Source of the DNA: Trileptium ribeirensis
Taxonomy: Eukaryota; Nematoda; Enoplea; Enoplida; Thoracostomopsidae
Reading direction: 5' to 3'
DNA: 64,000 nucleotides
Assembly (NCBI GenBank): GCA_030248225.1
Contig: JASANE010005299.1
Location: 1-64,000, forward strand
Of the stretch, positions 23,447 through 33,879 are shown piece after piece (the stretch's first letter is position 1; every line of letters begins with the position of its first letter). The notes under the pieces were generated by a model. The model worked only from the letters and a program-made list of their open reading frames with translations. It was not told the DNA's origin and ran no database searches. The translations under genes and the position numbers were made by a program.

Positions 23447-23836
23447 TGCAATTCTCGCCAAAACTGGGATATGTTCACTATCGGAATCAGCACAAAATTC
23501 TGCACCAGAAAACTTTTGCCACTACGGCGAATATCATCATTTTATATACAATGCGTGATGCCACCATTACACTAACTGGCGAATATTAAGTCTGCTTTTA
23601 GATTTTTCACCGCCAAAAGGGCAAATATGCTGGATGTTCGCCTTTCTGGCATAGTTTTTTGTGGATATAGTGCCGAAAAGGCGAATATGACGTTTGTTCA
23701 CTCTTTTGGCAGGTGAATGGCTAAAATTTATGTGAAATATATTCGCCCATTCAACGCAGATATTTGAAGGCATGTTTGTTCTTTGTTGCATTGTTGCTAT
23801 AACTATGTATTATTTTGTTGCAGATAGTTTAAAGCA

Positions 23837-24126
23837 ATGTCGTCAGAAATAGTAATAGATTATAATAAAAATTGGTTTTATATTAATCCTCAAAATGGCG
23901 GTATAGAAATTTGCGTTGAATGGGATAATTGTCCCGAAGAACCTCGTACTTTTGTCGTTCTAACACACGTAAAGTCGTTGCATAAGTACCAAAGACTACG
24001 AGGAGGCGTCAAAATTATTTGGAGTGGCACATGGCGTGGTACCGTTAGGAAGGCTGTGATCACTGACAATAATTCAGCATCAAGTGACTCCGATGAAGAT
24101 GTACCTCTTTCTGTATACCAGAAAAA
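23837..24126 (+). CDS. transposase gene exon 1
   Basis: Starts at ATG 23837 (GTTTAAAGCAATGTCGTCAG) and runs 96 codons plus two bases to the donor AGAAAAA|GTGAGT. The product begins MSSEIVIDYNKNWFYINPQN and includes a Trp-rich, beta-like stretch (CVEWDNCPEEP, IIWSGTWRGTV) followed by an acidic Ser-Asp tail ending DVPLSVYQ. An N-terminal, probably DNA-binding, region is plausible but I do not recognise the fold. Reading through the donor gives a stop after one more codon. The two leftover bases are completed by exon 2. Confidence 0.75.
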
Positions 24127-24181
24127 GTGAGTCAGACTTTTAATAAAGCAACCAGCAGTCTAATCAATCCATCTAATTATG

Positions 24182-24545
24182 TCTGTGCATATCATACTGT
24201 AATATATCTTGTTTACAGGATCCTGTGTAACGTCTTGAGTGTCTTGTAATACTTATCGTGTATTTTTAATTTCAGGATCCTGGATCGTACAGTTGATTTC
24301 GCGTCTGCCGGAGGTCCCAACGATGAATCTGGATCGTGTGGTTCAGAAACTACTTCATTGAAAATGTAAGTTTGACGGCATTATTATGCCTTTTAGCAAA
24401 ATGTGTGCAAACACATCAATAAAATTTTCTGATCAACTGTGCATATCATACTGTAATATATCTTGTTTTCAGGATGCTGTGTAACGTTTTGAGTGTCGTG
24501 TAATACTTTCGTGTTTTTTTAATTTCAGGAGCCTGGATCGAACAG
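24182..24545 (+). repeat. tandem duplication of an intron and exon start
   Basis: GTGCATATCATACTGTAATA, the following AG acceptor, the word CTGTGTAACGT and then CAGGA(T/G)CCTGGATCG occur twice, offset by about 255 bp. The duplicated block contains the end of an intron, two possible acceptors and the start of an exon, so it doubled an exon without breaking the frame. Confidence 0.85.
24276..24365 (+). CDS. transposase gene exon 2
   Basis: 90 bp between the acceptor TTTTTAATTTCAG and the donor AAAAT|GTAAGT. It takes up the phase of exon 1 and reads ILDRTVDFASAGGPNDESG, ending with two bases completed by exon 3. A second acceptor (TGTTTACAG near 24219) would lead to a stop soon after. The exon start and the preceding intron are duplicated at exon 3, so exons 2 and 3 probably arose from a tandem duplication of about 255 bp. 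Confidence 0.65.
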
Positions 24546-26521
24546 TTTCGATGAATGATTGCACAGAAAATTATGCCGCAGCGACCGGAGCCTTGGAATC
24601 ACTCATGACAATAATCGCGTCGCAGGAAACCAGTGGTGCATCCAAGTCTGGTGATCGCACAGCAGAACTGCGCGCAGAACCGCTCAAGCGATTTTTTGTG
24701 GTTTCGAGCAACGATGACTCAGAGGACGACAATGAATCTTATGAGTATTCTGGCCACGATTCAGAAGACAGTCATGATTCTAATAGCTCTAGCTATGACG
24801 AAGAAATTGGCACGGATGAAATAGCGTACTTGAAAGCCGACACTGACATAAATATTCTACAGGCTCCAACTACAGCAAAACTGCGCTGCTTTCCTCCAAG
24901 CGGTCGAACAACCGAATCAAAGAAAGCTAATGCACTAAGAAAATACCCGATACTTCCTCAAAATGCGATGAATCATTTAACGAAGATAGCCGACAAATGC
25001 TTCATCGTCAGTTCTGGGAGTACTCATATGACGAACAGCGCATCTGGTTGCGACAAACTGTAACAAAGGTGGCAGTCAGCACTCAACGTCGTGGTTGCTC
25101 GCGCAAAAAGTCGACATTCAACTACACGTTGGTGGCAAGCAGCAAGTTTGCAAGTGGTTCTTCTTGACGATGCTTGGATTTCACCATAACAATGACAAAA
25201 TGGACAGGACAGCGCTTAGCTCTGCGCCACCGCAGGATCCAACACCAGTGGATGCCCGTGGTAACAAATACCGAAATCCACACAACAAAATTGACGATAA
25301 ACCAATTTTTGAGCATATTGAAAGTTACAATCCATGTATATCGCATTACCGGCGCGAGCACGCGCCAAATCGCGGATACTTACCGTCAGATGTCACAATT
25401 ACAGACATGCATGCCAATTACTGTGAAACGCATGAGCAAATTGGCCTTGTGCTTTACCGCAGAAAGATCGTGAAGCTTAATATTAGTTTCGTAAAGCTCG
25501 GCCATGAGCAATGCGAGGATTGCATCGCATACCAACAGCACAGTAGTGCCATGAGTCTTGCTGATCACGACGACACATGCCACATTTGCCAAGGAAATGC
25601 AGCTCATCTCAGACATGCGGAAGGAGGTCGCCATGAGTATCAAGACGACAGGAAATCTTCGACCGAAGACACAATTAGCGTTTCCGCTGATTTACAAAAA
25701 GTTGTCATGCTGCCAAGAATGCCAGGCATCAAAGCTTGTGTATTCGCTCAACGTATCATCGCATTTAATGAAACATTTGCTTTGGTGGGTGATTTGACCC
25801 GGAATATTGATGGACAGGTTCGTAAATCGTTTGTCGCCTAGTGGCACGATGCAGTAACAAAACGCGACGCGGCCCAAATTGCGTCTTCTTTCTTTGTTTT
25901 TTGTTATCTTGCCGGCAAATGCGACATGTCGTCATATGGTTGTACAATTGTTCGGCTCAGAATAAGAACTGGACTTTATATTCTATGCTAGTAATTGCTA
26001 TTAACTCCAGATATCTCTCGGCCGTAGATATCACGCTCAAATATCTAGAACGTGGGCAAACGTTCATGTCAGCTGATTCAGCGCACCATGGGATTGAACA
26101 GTCAACGAAGAAGTATGGAAATTTAGAAGATTTCAACGATTTCGTTGCTGGCGCCAGGAAAGCCTTGGGCGGTTGCGTGGACGTCAAAGAGATGCAGGTT
26201 ACTGATTTTAGAGAATGGCAGAACAGGGCTTCCGGTCGTCAACTGCGACATGGCGAACGTGTACATTTAGCCGAAGTAGTCGTAGCGCAATTTCGGAAAG
26301 GCTCCAAGTCTCTGTTTTACAAGCGGGCGTTCGATGACGAACAATTTGCAGATTGGGCCGTATTCCGTACGAATGAAGAATTCTACAGTCGTTTGCCAAA
26401 TAAGGTTGCTAAAGTAAGAGGGATTGATACTGAGAAAAAGAAGAATATCGTTGATAAATTGTGCAGGTTTATGCGACCTGAGGCACGGTTTTTTTGCGAC
26501 GAACTGCCTGACGCTATTTAG
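24529..26521 (+). pseudogene. transposase gene exon 3, broken
   Basis: The acceptor TTTTAATTTCAG is followed by SLDRTVSMNDCTENY in the phase left by exon 2. After an acidic linker the frame must be switched near 24940 to read KCDESFNEDSRQMLHRQFW, again near 25130 to reach QQVCKWFFLTMLGF, and again near 25915. One in-frame TAG lies at 25839. The core follows the order of a transposase family I know from invertebrate genomes: a Cys block, FW, VCK..FL.TLGF, DARG, SHYRREHAPNRGYLP, CEDC, DLQKVVMLPRMPG, W.NCSAQNKNW, then MSADSAHHGIEQ. From memory the family has WLDNC; here it reads WLYNC, so a likely catalytic Asp is lost. At least three shifts plus one stop make it non-functional. Confidence 0.8.
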
Positions 26522-26847
26522 CAAACAGGTGGCAGTAATAGTTGCAGAAATATCACTCTTAGTGTCTCGTTTTGCTTTGTATGGATATTTACATATACAT
26601 AATTCGCCTGACGCGGACGTATATTTAGCCGAACCCATAAGTTTGGCGATTGCCATAAGGGCGAATAATTTTTCTAGCTGAATTTGTTTCCGACAAACAC
26701 CATGGCATCGCACTGGCCACCACGTGGTTAAACCAATAACCTAAGTGTGTGTTTATAGATTTACCACATTTTGACGTTAGTATCTTTTTGGTTGTACACT
26801 AGACAGAAAACTAAAATCACTCATAACTCGAAAACACTTTTTCAGGG

Positions 26848-26873
26848 TATTCGCCCTTTTGGCAGAGCACGGC
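26848..26873 (-). repeat. right terminal inverted repeat
   Basis: TATTCGCCCTTTTGGCAGAG followed by CACGGC, the exact inverse of 23421-23446. Confidence 0.92.
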
Positions 26874-27304
26874 TGTATGGATGTGCGAGGGCCTATATGT
26901 ATACCCGAGGGCGGGCGGATTAAGTCATGTTCCGGTATACATCACCACTGGGGCTTAATTTCAGAGGGCATGTACGTGGTCAAGTTCGTAAATGTTGGCC
27001 GTTAGACTGTGGCTAGGATTAACCCGTCTCGTAACGATCCAACATGGATCTGTTACAATACTAAATCATTATTTATTAATCCTGCAAACTAAACCACATT
27101 TTGAACCACTGCTATTAAACACAAGAAGGAGAAAAGTCAGGATATTGTTTCCTCAATTTTGTCTTTAGGTTTCAACTGTCGGATTTGGGGTTGGCGAACC
27201 CTTTTTTAAATATGTCTTATAGGCAATAAATAAAATCTTATTTTTGGAACTGTACTTATCAAAAAATAGCACTCATAGGAAAGGGTGCTACAAACACTTA
27301 TTTT

Positions 27305-29442
27305 GGCCCTGATTGGGCTGAGGGGGAAAATCAGAGAAGGAGCCCACCTATCTTTTCAGTATAGCTCCCATAGTCTCTGGACCCCCAATCATCTCTTACC
27401 CCCAAAAGATATCTCTTCGAGATCAGGGTCGCCAATTTTCAGGTATATCCTCCTGATAATGCTAAATTATTGTTCTTTTTATTTGGATTTTTTTTGGGGT
27501 ATAGAGGCTTTTTGGCAAATTTTTTCCTAAATCTGGGCTTAAGATCGTAACCCCCTAACCCTCGTGGACAAGTTTTTCTTGCTCTTTCCAATGGAAAAGC
27601 TTTCAGGGCTCTAGCTCTTCAAGGGGGTTCAGGAGAGGGGCCCAATTTCAGGGGTCGGATTTTTTAGAAATATGGATTTTGGTTTTTTTACCTTTTTGGA
27701 CATAACTTTGGATTGGATAGACCAATTGGGCTCAAATATACCGATGCATGAGGTGTGACGATTACTGCCGGTCACAAGAAGATATGGCACCCTATATCGG
27801 GAATGCAAGCGAAAAATGGATATTTTGATGTTTGGAAATTAGGTTTAGACTGGGCTCAGTTTTAGGGTAAGCTTGAAGCTTAGATTAGGGTATCCGGAAA
27901 TACTGCACCGGCAAACGCAGGCGAGGAAGCACCAGTACTGTTCACCCAAAACCATGGCAGTTAGCCAGCGCAGCAGCTTTGTCTAAGGCTTAGGCTTGGT
28001 CTAAGGCTTAGGCTTAATCTGGAACTCTATAAGAAAACGTATTACAGACATTGGAACTAACCTCTAGATGCGATACATGTTTCCGATTTGGGCAATGAGT
28101 GCACCGACAATATTGTCAGCGAATTGTCGTCGCCATTGCAATTCAATAAGGGTTCGCTGGAATAGGCTATGAGGAACACCTTGGCGTCACCGAATGAAGG
28201 TTTTAAAATTTCCCAGGAGACCATCAATGTTTTGCGTATGGGCGTCGGGATTAAGGAATTGGCGATTATGGTGGTTGACCATGGCGTGAGTATATTGCTG
28301 GGGGCTAGGTAGGCGGCGCAGTCCTTGGATGTATGTCTGGAAGCTGTCGGTGATGATGCGGGTTCCCGGTCGGATATGTTGGAATATTAGAGACATGATT
28401 GTGTTGATGGTGTGATAGGGGACGTGAAAAAGTAGACACTTGCCCGTTTGTCGTTCATTCATGCCCACCACCCAACCATGCTGACGACGTCGCATGCCGC
28501 GGCTGTATTTTTGTCGAAAAAACTTCGACTCGTCAACTTGTACGTCGATACCTGGGCCATCCAACATGCTGTTTTGCCAATGATCACGGTCGTAAGCCAA
28601 AGCGACATACCTACAGTAGTTGTACTAGTTCGTAATGGTATCTGTGGCGACCCCTGTTTGCAAGCGAATGAAGTTTGACGACAAGTCGTTGATGCAGCCG
28701 AAAATGATCACGAGTGTCGTTTTCAATGTGGTTCGGTGACCGGCAAAAAATGAGCCACTTCGACTGGATAATTTGACTCGGCAATTTTTACAGCGCCATT
28801 CGTACTTGTCCATGCGCGCGAGGTCATTACGCGCAGCCAAATACATCGCTTCGCCACATGTACATTGTTGGTTGTTAGCGATAAGTCTCCATTGGGCAAG
28901 CAGAACAATAGTATCTTCATATGTACTTGTTCTACGCACCATTTGGTTATAGGTCATGCGCAAATTGTTAATATCAGGTTCAGAAAGTATACTACTAAGC
29001 TGCGAAATGTTAAATCTAGTATTTTGAGGTCTGCCACGTACTGCCATAGCTTCATATTATGCTGTAAAATATAAAAAATGGAAAATAAATCATCAACCGA
29101 GCGTTCCCAAAGGGTTACTTCCGAAGAGGTTAACTGTTCTTGCGGATAACTTCAGAGGGAGGCCAGTAATATCAATATGAATGGTACCATTGAGTTTCTC
29201 CTGTAACGTTGGATCGATCTAGGTGCATTATGTCTATTTTGCAAAAAAAATTTTCAAAATTTTCTGGTGACATTTCACAGGTGGGACCATTGGGTAAAAA
29301 CAGAAAAATGAAGAAAAAAATTGTTATCGGAAAATGGTCGTATGCGTTATTTTTGAACTCAGCTCGTCGAGCTGAGTCGACTGATGCCATTTTCAGCGGC
29401 GTGCGACCATTTGCTGATTCCCCCCCAACCCAAACAGCACCC
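27305..29442 (-). mobile_element. Merlin-family DNA transposon
   Basis: 2138 bp inserted in repeat R. The left end GGCCCTGATTGGGCTGAGGG matches the complement of the right end (GGGTGCTGTTTGGGTTGGGG and on to AATCAG) over about 28 bp with mismatches. TTATTTT stands on both sides (27298-27304 and 29443-29449), giving a target duplication of seven, perhaps eight, bases, close to the 8-9 bp usual for Merlin. Comparison with the other copy of repeat R confirms these borders. It carries one transposase gene on the - strand. Confidence 0.8.
28064..29047 (-). pseudogene. Merlin (IS1016/ISXO2-like) transposase, two stops
   Basis: One frame of 327 codons from ATG at 29047 to TAG at 28064. It begins MAVRGRPQNTRFN. 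A zinc ribbon (CTCGEAMYLA...WRCKNC) follows, then the DDE-type core: VQVDESKFF, RQHGWVVGMNE, TRIITDSFQTY and HTQNIDGLLGNFK. These supply the first two catalytic Asp. Where Merlin and IS1016 relatives normally have NIEG with the third catalytic Glu, this copy has Asp (NIDG, codon at 28223-28225). Two stops interrupt the frame, a TAG at 28625-28627 between ATDTITN and YNYCRYV, and a TGA after NFKTFIR at 28187-28189, beyond which RQGVPHSLFQRTLIELQWRR still reads as the family's C-terminus. No frameshifts. The element can no longer make its transposase, but the decay is recent. Confidence 0.88.
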
Positions 29443-29925
29443 TTATTTTTTGTTAATTTAGAGATTTAAAAATTCTGGTTTGCCGTAAAGGATTAAAATG
29501 TTTTGCTTGTTTTCGATATTTTACTTAATTGAAATTAATAACTGACGAACGACGTGAGAGATTATTGTAAAAATATGCTTTCCATAGAGGTTCGATATTC
29601 TGCTTGCTTTCACTATTTTAGTGAGTGAAATAACAGCTTTCCAAAGGCGTTCGGCGTCATACTTGTTATCGCTATTGTAGTAAAGTAGTAAAATGCATTG
29701 TTATGACTGATTCTTTTTTAATTCCCGTTTAGGTAATTTTTTCGTTGCTTTGTGTAAGAAACTTTGCCCTAGAAGAGTAGATTTTATTAAAATCCGTTTT
29801 TGTTCATGCGCCAGATTACGGTTCACCAATTTGCGCGCAGATTTGAAAAATGTACTCTTAACATGTGTAGCGTTCTGTCTTTGTTAAGCATATCTTTCCT
29901 ATATTAATTCGTTTTATTGTTTTAG

Positions 29926-30193
29926 ACGAAGTTCGAATTTGTCGTTACAGTGCGACTCGCACTGTGAAGACGCAGTACCATCAAGCTACGGGGATTTATG
30001 TGAACTGCCGCTTGTTAACCGGCAACCGAATTTTGATGGAACATTTTTGAGCACTATGCAAAAACAACAGTTACAACAACAACAACGAATATTGGGAGTT
30101 CAGTCAATACAACCGGAAATACGAATTGATTTGGGTTCAGCAAATTATGCTCCACCACATGTACATTTTCTGGACATTGTCACCAGTGGTTAA
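29926..30193 (+). CDS. candidate host-gene exon, internal or last
   Basis: The acceptor TTTTATTGTTTTAG precedes base 29926. One base completes the codon left by exon 13844-13907, then the frame reads RSSNLSLQCDSHCEDAVPSS, LCELPLVNRQPN, QKQQLQQQQRILGVQ and IRIDLGSANYAPPH before TAA at 30191. If this is the last exon, it ends there. If it continues, the donor CAT|GTACAT after 30160 leaves phase 0, which fits exon 41145. The product is Ser- and Gln-rich with two Cys pairs and no recognised domain. I see no AATAAA close downstream, which slightly favours the internal-exon reading. Confidence 0.55.
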
Positions 30194-30236
30194 ATAATTT
30201 TTAGTAAAGGTTCAAGCATGTAGTTGTTGAAGACTA

Positions 30237-30625
30237 TGCAGTGGAATTATTCGTGTTTTAGGTGCATTGTTTGCTTTATACATACATACATACGTGCAGT
30301 CATGGCCAGAATTAAGTGCAAATTAATCGATCGAAATTTCGATTAAACTATAAAATGCAGTGGAGCTATTCGTGTTTTAGGTTTATTGTTTGCTTTATAC
30401 GTACATACGTGCAATCATGGCCAGAATTAAGTGCAAAATAATCGATCCATTTCGATTAAACGAAATTTCGATCGATTTCGATTAATAGAATTTCGATTTA
30501 TTTCGATTTTGTTAGATTTTGGCGCAGTTAGATAAACTTAGAAGTAAAATTTCGACTATTTTTGATTAAACGAAATTTCTATCTATTGCGATTTCGATCG
30601 TTTTCGATTGTACTTATTTTTGGCC
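30237..30625 (+). repeat. 119-bp tandem duplication plus TCGATTTCGATT array
   Basis: TGCAGTGGAATTATTCGTGT (30237) returns as TGCAGTGGAGCTATTCGTGT (30356), and GGCCAGAATTAAGTGCAAA returns too, giving two units of about 119 bp. From 30438 to 30610 words such as AATTTCGATCGATTTCGATT repeat, many of them self-complementary (TCGAAATTTCGA). Short CATACATA runs lie inside each unit. Confidence 0.8.
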
Positions 30626-31945
30626 GCGACTGTACTGTGCCATATGAAATTGGATTATAAATGGTCTGAAATAATAGTTTCCTTGTTTGTTTTAATTATA
30701 ATAGCAGATTTATTTTGCGCTCCCTATCTGAATGTTATTGTCAAAATTTAGAGCAGGGAAAGGATTTCTTGTTTTGTAAGAATTAATGTTTGGGGAACTG
30801 AACTCAATTATGGGAAGATGTTTTATTTAACCGTGGCAACCTGTGTAGTGCCATGACAACCTTTGTGAAAGGATGTCAGTATTATTCAAACCTCGATCCT
30901 GAGATAGATTAAATGAGGAAATTAGAAAGCGGTGAAATATTATGCGTTTCAAATATTTTCAACTAAAAACGTGTACATAGCAGTGTTAAGGTTTAGTTTT
31001 GCACAATGTATTTACGTTATTTGATATCACTAAGCAATATCGCTAGTCGTAACTTTTACTTCGACGTGATTGGTTCTCGTCTTGTAGATGTGGCACTGAC
31101 TGCTTGTCAAAAGGATATAGAAAATCACTATATTCAAAATCTGCTCTCTTGACATGGTGTTTTTTAGTCGCGGAACCACGTACTGATTTATCGAGGTAGT
31201 AAACGAAACTGCGGACATAGGTTTTTTAGCAGAATTTATACATTCATCGCAATGATCACTAGCTAATCGTTCAACCATAACGTCGAATATTATAAAAGAC
31301 CAATAATTTTCGAATCAAATATTACAATTTCTTAGTCGTGTTTGTAATATGTTATACGCTACTTATCGTTTGTAGCTAAAACACCTAGTTTTCTGATAAC
31401 AATTGTTATGGAGTACAAATCGTCATTTATAGAAGCCTTGTTCGAATACAAATTTCTGTACCGATGGCCGATCATTTTCAAAACAAATTTCTGAGTTGGA
31501 GAACGCATTATATATATTAAGGACACCGCGTTACATATCGCCGTACGTCATTCAAGAGTTTGATCAGTTTGTCTAGGCTGGTCGGCGGATAGTGTGGTTG
31601 CCTCCCTCGGCATGAAGTGTCGACCGCCACTCCCGAGCGTTGAACCTGTTGACGCCGAGGGCTCCGCACTCGACCACCTCGTTCTCCGCTTTCCACTCGC
31701 TTTTCCGGCTACCCAGTCCACTCGCTAAGACATCGAACCTTGAGCGCGTGTGATTAATTTGCCTTTTATTGCACCAATATTATGGTTTTATAATGGGTCT
31801 GCTTTTTGGGCTAATATTTATGGCTTATGATTTATTCTACAACACATTGGAAGATTTTCACGGATTTGTAGGAAATAAAAATTTATGGAAAGTTCATTTT
31901 AATTTATTTATTTGTTTGCCAATATTTGCTGTAATGGCCATAGTG
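30626..31945. other. intronic sequence, no gene seen
   Basis: AT-rich with one GC-rich patch at 31555-31740. No domain-bearing frame, paired repeat or exon with good sites was found. Confidence 0.4.
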
Positions 31946-32310
31946 TAAATTATATTGTGACTTCTCGGACGTCACGAACGCTTGGTTTCGACTTTTTGGG
32001 AAGACACTATTATATAGTGCTATACCTCTAATCAAGCTTCAGAATTTGCTGTACTGGACCTAGTTACCCAGTAAGTACTTTTACGTGGATGATTTTGCTG
32101 TCAATCGATAGGTCTTGCAGAAATCGCATAATACGAGCAAATCCGGTCACAGGTTCCTGAGATATCGGAAAACCGGCGATTTCAGAAAACGGGTATTAGA
32201 TATCGCTTTTTCCTATTTTTTCGTCAAGCACTAACGTACCAACGATATTGTCTTATGGTGTTAAATTTGGTACCAATCGACGTGTCTCGAGGCGGTAATC
32301 GTGGGGAAAC
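31946..32310 (+). repeat. dispersed repeat, copy 2 (pair of 15090-15400)
   Basis: Same order of conserved words as 15090-15400, including AGTAAGTACTTTTACGTGG, GATAGGTCTTGCAG, TTCCTGAGATATCGG and GTTAAATTTGGTACCAA. Class unknown. Confidence 0.8.
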
Positions 32311-33299
32311 TTGACAGATCTAAAGTATTTTGCCTCTTTGTGAAGTTATGGCCAAAAACCGGTCAAATTTGGTCCATTTTCGCAAAAAAATTATAGATTT
32401 TTTATGCAAGCACACTAATTTTTTTGTATTTGAACCTTTAACGTTGAACTAAAATTCTGCCAACCAAACAAAATACTTTTGATTGCTGTATGGCGCAGGG
32501 TTTTTTCCAAAATAGCCATGTGTCCAGCTTGGCTCCAGACTATAAACGCTGGGTCTAGACTTACAATTTTTGGCTCGAGAATTTCACGAAATTCTATAAT
32601 ATACAATAAAGAAACAATTACGAAACGCAATTTGACATTATTACATGATTACAAATATATGAATTATTCTCCGCCTGTCCCAAGCCAGGATAAACGATGA
32701 GGGCCATCCGTGAAACCAGCAGCAAGAAATTATATACAGATGTAAGCACAAACTGCTGAAATCCTGCACTTTGTAATAGAACTTATTAGCAGACATTATG
32801 TCTCCGAAGCCGAAGCTGCCCCTGGGTCCAGCAAAATTTTTTTGCATCCACGTAAAAATGTTTGGGTCCAGACGCACATGTGAACCCAAAAAACCTTGTG
32901 TATTGGTACATTGGATCAAATTAAAAAAAGAATTTATATTCTTACACCAAAAATGGCGAGTTTTTGTCATGCTGAATATGACCTTACGCGTTTTTGTACT
33001 TGGACCCGATTTCGGTCATTTTTCACGATTTACATAATCTGAGCGAATATATTTCGCGAATCAGGAACAAATTACGCTTAATTAGTAAAAAGAGTACGCT
33101 AAAAATTCAAATGAGATATTTGGAAAGTTGAGGTAGTTTATACATTTTGAAAATGGTGTCAATTTGGACAATCCCCAAAATATTACAAAATTCCTAGCTA
33201 TGTGGCTGGGATTTATAATTTTGGCCTGATTTAGCTATTTAGCCCGAATTATTTGCCCAAACATGCTAGTTTTATCCCTTTGAACTACATTATTTCTGA
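32311..33299. other. intronic sequence, no gene seen
   Basis: Words such as TGGGTCTAGAC, CTGGGTCCAGC and TTTGGGTCCAGACGCAC suggest another eroded tandem array, but I cannot fix a period. No gene is supported. Confidence 0.4.
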
Positions 33300-33760
33300 A
33301 TGCTGTGGCCTGGGTCCCTGTTGGATTTTGTGGCTCTCTGGCACGCCCATGAGACCCCTCAGGATACCTGAAATTCCCCAATTGCTGCCTGGGTATTTAG
33401 ACCTGGTTTTAGGTGTGTTAAAAAGTAAACTTGATCAAATTGGGCTCTAGTGACTCTGTGAGAGCTATTTTGATTACCTATATCTTCCTATACCCCTGCA
33501 ATTGGGCTAATGACTTTTCCGGGGCCCCAAAAACATGATGCTTTGTATCTGGCTCCCATAGAGTGCGAATTAGACCCGTTAAAAAGTAAACTTGATCAAA
33601 TTGGACACTCTAGTAATTTCGTGAGGACTATTTGGACTACCTACGGCATTTATATAACCCTAAAATAATTCAGCTAATGACTTACGATAGCCCAAAAATT
33701 CGATTTTTCCTATCTGGCTCGATCAAAGTGCGATTAAGTCCGTTAAAAATGAAAGTACTA
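33300..33760 (+). repeat. tandem repeat, period about 170 bp
   Basis: GTTAAAAAGTAAACTTGATC occurs at about 33418 and 33577, followed each time by AAATTGG, CTCTAGTGACT/CTCTAGTAATT, GTGAG and CTATTTTGATTACCTA/CTATTTGGACTACCTA. A third, weaker unit starts near 33740 (GTTAAAAATGAAAG), and a stray piece with GTTAAAAACTAAACTTAG is at 37085, after the LINE, suggesting the LINE inserted into this array. Confidence 0.75.
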
Positions 33761-33879
33761 TGCATTTAAAATGTTTTAAAAAATTTCACATTGAACCTAA
33801 TTCATAGCGATGACATTATTGTCCATTTAGGAAGTTGAAGGGGCAGACTAAGCTGATAATGTTTATGAACGCTGTTAGC

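Larger units (their letters stand above)
23421..26873 (+). mobile_element. DNA transposon with 26-bp perfect TIRs, superfamily unassigned
   Basis: A 3453-bp element. The first 26 bp (23421-23446), beginning GCCGTGCTCTGCCAAAAGGG, are the exact reverse complement of 26848-26873. Inside both ends the motif GCCAAAAGGGCGAATAT recurs in variants on both strands (about 23431, 23533, 23575, 23612, 23640, 23673 and 23740 on the left; about 26603 and 26650 on the right), the pattern expected of subterminal transposase-binding sites. It carries one + strand gene with introns, now broken. A target duplication could not be fixed: GCTG/GCTG or CTG/CTG next to the ends overlaps the repeats. The protein resembles a transposase family found across invertebrates; Sola-type is possible but only a guess. 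Confidence 0.88.
27185..29710 (+). repeat. older dispersed repeat R, copy 1, split by Merlin
   Basis: Left part 27185-27304 (GGGTTGGCGAACCC, GGCAATA, GGAACTGTACTTATC, GGGTGCTACAAACAC) and right part 29443-29710 (CCGTAAAGGATT, GTTTTCGATATTTTA, TTCGATATTCTGCTTGCTTT, AATGCATTGTTATGACTGA) together match 39546-40750. In that copy the two parts are contiguous except for a different insertion. A further partial inverted copy lies at 37390-37610. Class unknown; its left end forms a small GGGTT-GGCG-AACCC hairpin. Confidence 0.7.

Noticed and set aside
25122..25361. Open frames opposite and across the transposase at 25.1-26.7 kb
   Set aside because: They are shadows of the transposase coding sequence and have no motif of their own.
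23427..26867. A TTAA or 8-bp target duplication for the 3.45-kb transposon
   Set aside because: Neither is present at the borders; the few shared bases (GCTG or CTG) merge with the terminal repeat, so no duplication is claimed.
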